Assembly: GCA_004556455.1 (NCBI GenBank) | Contig: SFGY01000054.1 | Location: 1-6,949, forward strand | Reading direction: 5' to 3' | Length of the DNA: 6,949 nucleotides | Source: Clostridiales bacterium | GTDB lineage: Bacteria > Bacillota > Clostridia > Saccharofermentanales > DTU023 | Shown here: positions 1 to 4,175 of the stretch, piece after piece | How the letters are laid out: every line of letters begins with the position of its first letter | Position numbering within the stretch: the first letter of the stretch is position 1 | Notes under the pieces: model-generated | Seen by the model: only the letters and a program-made list of their open reading frames with translations | What the model was told of the DNA's origin: nothing | Databases searched by the model: none | Position numbers and translations under genes: made by a program

Positions 1-245
1 TAGTCAGCGGTAAATTCTGTCACAACGGCTTCATCGGCACCCAGATGTTTGACCAGATGTTTGTAGAAAACGGAAGCGTGTTCACGTTCGTTTTCTGCGG
101 TTTCGAGGAAAATAGCCTCAATCTGCTTATAGCCTTCATCTCTCGCTTTTTTCGAGAAGAAGGTATAGCGGTTACTGGCCTGAGATTCACCAGCAAAAGC
201 TTTCATCAGATTAAGTCTGGTTTCACTGTCTGCAAAATTGGTCAT
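1..245 (-). CDS. rbr: Rubrerythrin, N-terminal part (runs off the left edge)
   Basis: Non-haem di-iron peroxidase that reduces hydrogen peroxide in the cytoplasm of anaerobes, normally fed electrons through its C-terminal rubredoxin domain. Read on the minus strand from the ATG at 245, 81 codons are visible, starting MTNFADSETRLNLMKAF. The ferritin-like helices carry the di-iron ligand pattern: GESQASNRY with Glu20, and ENEREH with Glu53 and His56, the same numbering as in classical rubrerythrin. The second half of the di-iron domain and any rubredoxin Cys-x-x-Cys domain lie outside the window, so a rubredoxin-less form cannot be excluded. The start is supported by AAGGAGG (260-254) eight bases upstream. 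It is transcribed in the same direction as the tRNAs upstream but separated from them by a terminator, and has its own promoter. It points to an anaerobic or microaerophilic host. Confidence 0.93.
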   Translation of the reverse strand, partial: MTNFADSETRLNLMKAFAGESQASNRYTFFSKKARDEGYKQIEAIFLETAENEREHASVFYKHLVKHLGADEAVVTEFTAD

Positions 246-253
246 AGGGTAAT

Positions 254-260
254 CCTCCTT
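254..260 (-). promoter_or_regulatory. Shine-Dalgarno of rubrerythrin
   Basis: Minus-strand AAGGAGG, a full match to the core anti-SD complement, eight bases before the ATG at 245. It fixes the rubrerythrin start. Confidence 0.85.
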
Positions 261-278
261 AATTTCTTTGCTCTGTAC

Positions 279-287
279 ATTATAACA
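279..287 (-). promoter_or_regulatory. Extended -10 promoter of rubrerythrin
   Basis: On the minus strand the sequence reads TGTTATAAT: a perfect TATAAT (284-279) preceded by the TGn extension (287-285). No good TTGACA lies 16-18 bases upstream (around 301-308), which fits an extended -10 promoter. The predicted start, near 272, leaves a short leader before the ribosome binding site. No convincing PerR-type palindrome was found. Confidence 0.6.
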
Positions 288-359
288 TTATTCATCTGCT
301 TTAGCGCCTTAAGGTCAGAGCCTTGATTCGGGGTCATATCAGGGTTGTAAAAGTGGCAT

Positions 360-393
360 AAAAAAAGCTCCGAAGCTGGTGCTTCAGAGCTTT
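360..393 (-). terminator. Intrinsic terminator of the tRNA-CAT/tRNA-Tyr unit
   Basis: On the minus strand a 13 bp stem (393-381 with 376-364, one G-U wobble) closes an ACCA tetraloop and is followed by a run of T (366-360). It begins on the base right after the CCA end of tRNA-Tyr, so there is almost no 3' trailer. It also separates the tRNA unit from rubrerythrin. On the plus strand the following T run is short, so it is probably one-directional. Confidence 0.9.
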
Positions 394-478
<85 letters not shown>

Positions 479-498
479 GTGCTTATCGTGAAGAAGTT

Positions 499-574
499 TG
501 GTGGGCCATCGGGGATTCGAACCCAGGACCGATCGGTTATGAGCCGACTGCTCTTACCACTGAGCTAATGGCCC
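499..574 (-). tRNA. tRNA with anticodon CAT (elongator Met, or Ile2 if lysidine-modified)
   Basis: The minus-strand cloverleaf of 76 nt has acceptor stem GGGCCAT (574-568) pairing perfectly with ATGGCCC (509-503), A73 at 502 and encoded CCA at 501-499. The anticodon loop is CTCATAA with CAT at 541-539, on a TCGG/CCGA stem. It is not initiator tRNA: the acceptor starts with a normal G-C pair and the anticodon stem lacks the three G-C pairs. The arm sequence around CGGCTCATAACCG resembles Bacillus-type Ile2 as I remember it, so elongator Met and Ile2 cannot be told apart here. The T stem has a T50-C64 mismatch. It is the first gene of the tRNA unit. Confidence 0.93.
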
Positions 575-605
575 ATGCCGAACCTTCTTCAGAGCGGCAA
601 GACGA

Positions 606-634
606 ATTTTAACGGTTCTTGACAAGCCTGTCAA
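606..634 (-). promoter_or_regulatory. Sigma-A-type promoter of the tRNA-CAT/tRNA-Tyr unit
   Basis: On the minus strand, TTGACA (634-629) is followed by exactly 17 bases and then TAAAAT (611-606), a near-consensus promoter. Transcription would start near 600 and give a leader of about 25 nt before tRNA-CAT. The -35 sits two bases after the stop codon of the CofE-like gene, and a short inverted repeat (618-624 with 629-635) overlaps it. Confidence 0.82.
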
Positions 635-636
635 GG

Positions 637-1833
637 TCAATCGGCATAATTATCAAAATATCCCTGAATATAGACCAGAGGCGTTCCCTTATCACCGGAA
701 CCGGAAGTCAGATCGGCGAGTGAACCAAGAAGATCCGTGAGGTGACGTGGAGTTGTCCCTTCTGAGGCCATCTTTCCGACCAGATTATTTTCCTTACTGC
801 GGATGCGCTCTTCAATGGCCTCTCGTTGTTGCTCTTCGCTCAGACCGGAAAATTCGCTGTCGGCGAGGTATTTGATCTTAATTTCATTGGGCGTACCGGA
901 AAGACCTTGGGTATAGGCCGGAGATACGACCGGATCAGCCAGTTCCCAAATTTTGCCGACGGGATCCTTAAAGGCGCCGTCTCCATAAATCATGACTTCG
1001 ATGTTTTTGCCGCTTTTTTCATGGATGCGGCGGGCGATCTCATCAACGATGGGCTGGGTATCGCGCGGGAAGAGCTTGACTCTCTTTTCATCCGCTTTAT
1101 TCGAACCGAGCAGGCCATAAAATTCATTATAACCGTGTTTGTCGGACTTATCGCTGAGAATATCGCAGAGCGTAAGAACAGTACGGGCGCCCGCATCCTT
1201 AAGGGCCTGAGAACTTGCCTGGCGAGTGTGAATATCGCAGCAGAGGACATCCTTCACTTCATTAAGCAGAGCCTTGGGATCATTGGAAAAAATAATCCGG
1301 CATTTTGCTCCACATTCTTCGACCAGGCCTTTGTAGAAAGCAACGTAGTCGACACCGGTAAAGGGGTGAACAGGATGGCCGAAATATTTATGGAATTGCT
1401 CTTCGTCCAGAACGTCGCGCCAGGGATTAACCTTGACATCGTAGAGAAGCTTGGGATCAAAGAGAGCATTCCCCACTTCATCAGAAGGATAACTGAGCTG
1501 AATCACGATCTCCTCGCAGGCCATAGCGATGCCTTTCAGAAGGATGGAGAAACGGTTGCGGCTTAAAATAGGGTAGAGCAGGCCTAAGCTTCTGGCATGT
1601 TCGGGAATTTTCTTCTGTACATCACGGGCGATGTCATCCACACTTGCATAATTCCCCTGAGTACGGGCGACAATAGATTCCGTGATGCAAAGCACATCGC
1701 GATCTCTGAGTTCAAAGCCCTCGTTACGGGAGGCTTCGAGGAGAAGATCGGGGATAAGGTCAACCAGTTTGTCTCCGGCATTAAAAATGGGGGCGCGCAG
1801 CCCTCTTGAAACAGTGCCAACTGAACGTTTCAT
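637..1833 (-). CDS. CofE-like (coenzyme F420-0:L-glutamate ligase family) protein, function uncertain
   Basis: A 398-residue soluble protein with no signal peptide or membrane segment. Its N-terminal part resembles the F420-0:gamma-glutamyl ligase family: NAGDKLVDLI at residues 18-27, then CITESIVARTQGN at 49-61, which corresponds to the family's 'avaqKivSkaEG' region. Later segments of note are HPFTGVDY, LLGSNKADE, MIYGDGAFKDPVGKIWELAD and GTPNEIKIKYLAD. True CofE adds glutamate to F420-0 with GTP and is about 250 residues; this protein is much longer and belongs to the longer form seen in Bacillota, most of which do not make F420, so the real substrate is unknown. An in-frame ATG 12 codons upstream (1869) exists, but the ATG at 1833 has GAGAGGAG (1849-1842) about eight bases before it and is preferred. 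It is a single-gene unit, divergent from the Gate-domain gene. Family assignment is from memory of its motifs. Confidence 0.78.
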   Translation of the reverse strand: MKRSVGTVSRGLRAPIFNAGDKLVDLIPDLLLEASRNEGFELRDRDVLCITESIVARTQGNYASVDDIARDVQKKIPEHARSLGLLYPILSRNRFSILLKGIAMACEEIVIQLSYPSDEVGNALFDPKLLYDVKVNPWRDVLDEEQFHKYFGHPVHPFTGVDYVAFYKGLVEECGAKCRIIFSNDPKALLNEVKDVLCCDIHTRQASSQALKDAGARTVLTLCDILSDKSDKHGYNEFYGLLGSNKADEKRVKLFPRDTQPIVDEIARRIHEKSGKNIEVMIYGDGAFKDPVGKIWELADPVVSPAYTQGLSGTPNEIKIKYLADSEFSGLSEEQQREAIEERIRSKENNLVGKMASEGTTPRHLTDLLGSLADLTSGSGDKGTPLVYIQGYFDNYAD

Positions 1834-1841
1834 TGAAATAA

Positions 1842-1849
1842 CTCCTCTC
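1842..1849 (-). promoter_or_regulatory. Shine-Dalgarno deciding the CofE-like start
   Basis: Minus-strand GAGAGGAG ends eight bases before the ATG at 1833. The longer alternative start at 1869 would place this site inside the coding region and lies next to the predicted -10, so the shorter form is chosen. Confidence 0.75.
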
Positions 1850-1874
1850 AAGGAAAAAACAAAATACATAGATT

Positions 1875-1904
1875 ATTTTACACGAAAACATCCTCATAAT
1901 TCAA
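1875..1904 (-). promoter_or_regulatory. Candidate promoter of the CofE-like gene
   Basis: On the minus strand, TTGAAT (1904-1899), an 18-base spacer and TAAAAT (1880-1875). Five of six bases of the -10 and four of six of the -35 match consensus. The predicted start, near 1868, gives a leader of about 35 nt. The -10 overlaps codons of the upstream alternative ATG region, which again argues for the start at 1833. Confidence 0.6.
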
Positions 1905-1973
1905 GCATTTCAGGCTTTTCAAATTTTGCTGATTGCCTGAAAAAGAAGTGTGGCGGACGGTTTTTTTTGTGCG

Positions 1974-1979
1974 TATAAT
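1974..1979 (+). promoter_or_regulatory. -10 box of the Gate-domain membrane gene
   Basis: Perfect TATAAT in the divergent spacer, with the ribosome binding site 16 bases downstream. No recognisable TTGACA lies 16-18 bases upstream (about 1950-1957 reads TGGCGG-like), and a run of eight T lies just before the box. It is probably a real but activator-dependent or weak promoter. It lies downstream of the alternative ATG at 1950, which would therefore not be transcribed. Confidence 0.45.
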
Positions 1980-1995
1980 GAAGCGAGTATTTGCT

Positions 1996-2000
1996 GGAGG
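1996..2000 (+). promoter_or_regulatory. Shine-Dalgarno of the Gate-domain membrane gene
   Basis: GGAGG six bases before the ATG at 2007. It supports that start over the in-frame ATG at 1950, which has no comparable site. Confidence 0.8.
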
Positions 2001-2006
2001 AAATTT

Positions 2007-3170
2007 ATGAGAGTGAAGCATAATGACCTGCCCCGGGGCTACAAAAAAGCGATCGGTACGGAAGCTTTTGTAGCTCTTGCCCTGATTGTTTTCTTCTTTG
2101 GCACCCTGGCTGCGAAGCTCGGATTTGTGACCCTGGTCAAGACTCTTTTTGACCTGGCCTTTGACCTCCTGATGAACACCTGTTTTTACATTATGGGGAT
2201 AGCTGTTCTGGCTGGAGCACTTTCTGCTCTTCTGGCAGAGTTTGGTGTTCTTTCTCTGATTAACAAGCTGCTTTCTCCGCTGATGCGCCCACTTTATGGT
2301 TTACCGGGAGCTGCTGCCATCGGCATTATGACGACTTTTCTATCAGATAATCCAGCCATTCTGACACTCTGTGATGACAAGCGCTTTAAATGTCTTTTCC
2401 GCCGGAGAGAACTTCCGGCTCTGTGTAACCTGGGGACGGCCTTTGGCATGGGTCTGATTGTCATCTCCTATATCGCTGGCATCGAGAGTCCCGCTGTCAA
2501 TTCAGGCAGGGCTGTGGCCTGCGGTTTTCTGGGCGCAGTCTGTGGCAGCATTGTGTCGACACGTCTGATGCTCCGAAAATGCACCATTTTCTTTGGCGAG
2601 AGTGGGGAAGACATTTTGGATGAACGGACGGACAAAGCGCTTAACCTGCTAGAATACAGACAGGTTCGCGAGGGCAGTGTCATGCGGCGCTTCCTGGACG
2701 CCCTTCTGGAGGGCGGTAAAAGTGGTGTTGATGTAGGTATGGCCATTATTCCAGGGGTACTTGTCATCTGCAGTATCGTGATGCTCCTCACCAACAGGCC
2801 GGGTGATGCTCACCCCGGTGTGGCGCTGATTCCCTGGATCGCAGAAAAACTTAATTTTCTCCTGCTGCCCCTTTTTGGTTTCAGCTCAGCGGAATGTCTT
2901 TCAGTTCCTTTAACCTCTCTTGGTTCAGCGGGTGCAGCGATTGGCCTGATACCTCAGCTCGTGCAAAAAGGTCTGGCAGGCACGAATGATCTGGCTGTAT
3001 TTACAGCCATGTGCATGTGTTGGAGTGGCTATCTCTCCACCCATGTGGCCATGATGGATGCATTGAAATCACGCGAACTCACAGCTCAGGCAATTATCAG
3101 TCATACGATAGGCGGCCTTTTTGGCGGCATCTCTGCCCATTGGTTTTTTCTTCTAACAAGTTTATTTTGA
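2007..3170 (+). CDS. Multi-pass membrane protein of the Gate / nucleoside-recognition type
   Basis: A 387-residue inner-membrane protein with about eight to ten hydrophobic segments, for example residues 20-40 (FVALALIVFFFGTLAAKLGF), about 55-75, about 95-115, and a final segment ending in HWFFLLTSLF. The small-residue and charged motifs typical of the Gate (nucleoside-recognition) superfamily are present: MTTFLSDNPAIL, NLGTAFGMGLIVISYIAG, FSSAECLSVPLTSLGSAGAA and MCWSGYLSTHVAMMDAL. A charged cytoplasmic-looking stretch around 200-235 (GESGEDILDERTDKALN) splits the protein into two halves. I believe it matches the family called CD0519/CD1768 membrane protein from Clostridioides, of unknown function; that label is recalled, not checked. 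A transport role, perhaps of a nucleoside or similar small molecule, is inference only. It is a single gene, converging on tRNA-Leu, with no clear terminator of its own. Confidence 0.8.
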   Translation: MRVKHNDLPRGYKKAIGTEAFVALALIVFFFGTLAAKLGFVTLVKTLFDLAFDLLMNTCFYIMGIAVLAGALSALLAEFGVLSLINKLLSPLMRPLYGLPGAAAIGIMTTFLSDNPAILTLCDDKRFKCLFRRRELPALCNLGTAFGMGLIVISYIAGIESPAVNSGRAVACGFLGAVCGSIVSTRLMLRKCTIFFGESGEDILDERTDKALNLLEYRQVREGSVMRRFLDALLEGGKSGVDVGMAIIPGVLVICSIVMLLTNRPGDAHPGVALIPWIAEKLNFLLLPLFGFSSAECLSVPLTSLGSAGAAIGLIPQLVQKGLAGTNDLAVFTAMCMCWSGYLSTHVAMMDALKSRELTAQAIISHTIGGLFGGISAHWFFLLTSLF

Positions 3171-3250
3171 ATTATTCTTGTGCTGATAAAGGCATCGTGA
3201 GCCATTTAGTGCTTAAAGGCTTAGTGATTAGAAACCCTGGAATCCTTAAG

Positions 3251-3283
3251 AAAAAACTCCGCAGACTAAGTGATGCTGCGGAG
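3251..3283 (-). terminator. Intrinsic terminator of tRNA-Leu
   Basis: On the minus strand a perfect 8 bp stem CTCCGCAG (3283-3276) with CTGCGGAG (3264-3257) and an 11-base loop, followed by six T (3256-3251). It lies about 10 bases after the CCA end of tRNA-Leu. On the plus strand no T run follows, so it should not serve the convergent membrane gene. Confidence 0.88.
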
Positions 3284-3292
3284 CTTATGATC

Positions 3293-3379
3293 TGGTGCCG
3301 GTGGCCGGACTCGAACCGGCACGGTATTGCTACCGGTGGATTTTGAGTCCACTACGTCTGCCAATTCCATCACACCGGC
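3293..3379 (-). tRNA. tRNA-Leu (anticodon CAA)
   Basis: Decodes UUG. The minus-strand cloverleaf of 87 nt has acceptor stem GCCGGTG (3379-3373) pairing perfectly with CACCGGC (3303-3297), discriminator A at 3296 and encoded CCA at 3295-3293. The anticodon arm is GTGGA-CTCAAAA-TCCAC with CAA at 3345-3343. A long variable arm (GGTA..TACC) and A73 are typical of tRNA-Leu. The T arm reads GCCGG-TTCGAGT-CCGGC. It is a single-gene unit with its own promoter and terminator, placed between the membrane gene and the pyr operon. Confidence 0.96.
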
Positions 3380-3401
3380 ATGCCCAAATGTACAGCTCAG
3401 G

Positions 3402-3430
3402 ATTCTAGCAGGGCGCTTGTGTTCTGTCAA
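3402..3430 (-). promoter_or_regulatory. Strong sigma-A promoter of tRNA-Leu
   Basis: On the minus strand, consensus TTGACA (3430-3425), a 17-base spacer and TAGAAT (3407-3402), with TGC just before the -10 giving an extended element. Transcription would start near 3396, about 17 nt before the mature tRNA. It lies back to back with the candidate pyr promoter and overlaps it. Confidence 0.88.
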
Positions 3431-3445
3431 TTTTTTTGCTAATCT
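3417..3445 (+). promoter_or_regulatory. Candidate promoter of the pyr operon
   Basis: TTGTGT (3417-3422), 17 bases, then TAATCT (3440-3445) with a TGC extension before it. The match is modest, but position and spacing suit a start near 3452, just upstream of the PyrR-binding hairpin. The other weak AT-rich options nearby (3446-3460) would cut into the leader structure. Confidence 0.35.
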
Positions 3446-3460
3446 AAAACAGTTAAAACA

Positions 3461-3495
3461 GTCCTTTAAGAAGTCCCGCGAGGCTTGTAAGGCAG
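3461..3495 (+). promoter_or_regulatory. PyrR-binding hairpin (anti-antiterminator) in the pyrR leader
   Basis: The core AGTCCCGCGAGGCT (3472-3485) matches the PyrR RNA-binding consensus ARUCCNGNGAGGYU at every defined position. It folds into a small upper stem around a CGCGA loop, and flanking CCTT (3463-3466) and AAGG (3489-3492) can form a lower stem separated by an internal loop. In the Bacillus model, PyrR bound to UMP or UTP stabilises this hairpin, blocks the antiterminator and so promotes termination. This leader would act before the whole operon, pyrR included. Confidence 0.85.
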
Positions 3496-3520
3496 AATGC
3501 TTCAGTGTTTTATTTTGCCT
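3490..3520 (+). promoter_or_regulatory. Possible antiterminator of the pyrR leader
   Basis: AGGCAGAA (3490-3497) can pair with TTTTGCCT (3513-3520) over 8 bp with one G-U, with a 15-base loop. Forming it uses AGG from the lower stem of the PyrR hairpin and the first two bases of the terminator's 5' arm, so it is mutually exclusive with the former and weakens the latter. It was worked out by eye, without energy calculation. Confidence 0.5.
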
Positions 3521-3547
3521 CCTTTCGCCCTGCGGACGGAGTTTTTT
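3519..3547 (+). terminator. Attenuator hairpin overlapping the pyrR ribosome binding site
   Basis: 5' arm 3519-3528 and 3' arm 3532-3541 pair with one mismatch and one G-U around a three-base CCT loop, followed by six T (3542-3547). The last four bases of the 3' arm, GGAG (3538-3541), are the pyrR Shine-Dalgarno, and the T run is the spacer to the ATG at 3548. A termination event here would end the transcript at the start codon. The same hairpin in a full-length transcript would hide the ribosome binding site. Confidence 0.72.
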
Positions 3548-4174
3548 ATGCTTTCTACAGAATCAGTTGAGAGAACAGTGAATTTGCTCGATGCTGCGTC
3601 CATGAAGCGTTCCCTCATTCGCATCGCCCATGAAATTCCCGAGCACAATCACGGGTTGAAAGATCTCGTTCTTGTCGGCATTCGAACTCGTGGAGCGCCG
3701 CTGGCACGCCGACTCTCAGATCTTATCCTGGGCTTTGAAGGGGTGCGCCTGCCCTTTGCCGAACTGGAAATTGCTGCCTACCGTGATGATCTCGATCGCG
3801 GTAAGCGTCCTCCACGTTACGAGGCCCGTGATTTCCCTTTTTCTCTTGAAAATAAGACGGTTATTCTTGTCGATGATGTGCTCTTTACAGGACGCAGCTG
3901 CCGGGCGGCAATCGAAGCCCTCTTTGATCTGGGAAGACCGGCCTCTATACAGCTGGCTGTGATGATTGACCGGGGGCACCGGGAATTGCCTATCCGTCCG
4001 GATTATGTGGGTAAAAACATTCCCAGTTCGAGGCGTGAATATATTCGTGTGGAATTGAGCGAAATTGATGGAGAGGATCGGGTCATTCTGGGTGAACGCA
4101 GAGAAAATGGCGCCAGAAGTGAATGGGGTACCGTTGATCCTGACGAAACAGTTGATCCTGATGGAGGACGCTAA
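3548..4174 (+). CDS. pyrR: PyrR, bifunctional pyr operon attenuation regulator / uracil phosphoribosyltransferase
   Basis: Cytoplasmic UMP/UTP-sensing RNA-binding protein that controls pyr transcription, with a uracil phosphoribosyltransferase activity in the family. The 208-residue type I phosphoribosyltransferase fold shows VGIRTRGAPLARRL at 43-56, the PRPP loop VILVDDVLFTGRSCRAA at 105-121, and the PyrR-specific DRGHRELPIRPDYVGKNIP at 141-159. Family members are about 180 residues. Here a tail of about 25 residues follows VILGERRE, ending in two near-identical units VDPDET and VDPDGG. The start at 3548 is chosen because GGAG lies six bases upstream and the protein then begins as the family does; the longer frame from 3497 would translate the attenuator. 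It is first in the operon, one base before pyrC, and is likely regulated by its own leader. Confidence 0.96.
   Translation: MLSTESVERTVNLLDAASMKRSLIRIAHEIPEHNHGLKDLVLVGIRTRGAPLARRLSDLILGFEGVRLPFAELEIAAYRDDLDRGKRPPRYEARDFPFSLENKTVILVDDVLFTGRSCRAAIEALFDLGRPASIQLAVMIDRGHRELPIRPDYVGKNIPSSRREYIRVELSEIDGEDRVILGERRENGARSEWGTVDPDETVDPDGGR
4163..4167 (+). promoter_or_regulatory. Shine-Dalgarno of pyrC inside the end of pyrR
   Basis: GGAGG eight bases before the pyrC ATG at 4176. It lies within the last pyrR codons, in the second copy of a short repeat. It decides the pyrC start against longer in-frame options such as 4065, and suggests coupled translation. Confidence 0.8.
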
Positions 4175-4175
4175 A

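Noticed and set aside
279..295. Possible PerR box upstream of rubrerythrin
   Set aside because: There is only one TTATAAT half-site, which is also the -10 box. The second half does not fit the inverted repeat.
45..326. Plus-strand open frame of 93 codons at the left edge
   Set aside because: It is antisense to rubrerythrin, whose minus-strand product has clear di-iron ligands and a strong ribosome binding site.
618..635. Inverted repeat read as an intrinsic terminator of the CofE-like gene
   Set aside because: The stem is only 7 bp with no T run after it on either strand, and it is better explained by the tRNA promoter -35 it contains.
826..1566. Plus-strand open frame of 246 codons opposite the CofE-like gene
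   Set aside because: It lies wholly inside and antisense to a well-supported gene, has no ribosome binding site and no recognisable motifs. It is a shadow frame.
1950..2006. Longer start (19 extra residues) for the Gate-type membrane protein
   Set aside because: The predicted -10 box (1974-1979) would lie inside it and there is no ribosome binding site before 1950; GGAGG fits the ATG at 2007.
3186..3240. Weak hairpin (GCC..TTTA / TAAA..GGC) after the membrane gene
   Set aside because: The short stem has a bulge and no T run, so it does not meet the standard for a terminator.
3497..3547. Extended N-terminus of PyrR from the ATG at 3497
   Set aside because: It would translate the attenuator hairpin as coding sequence; the added residues do not resemble PyrR and GGAG sits right before 3548.
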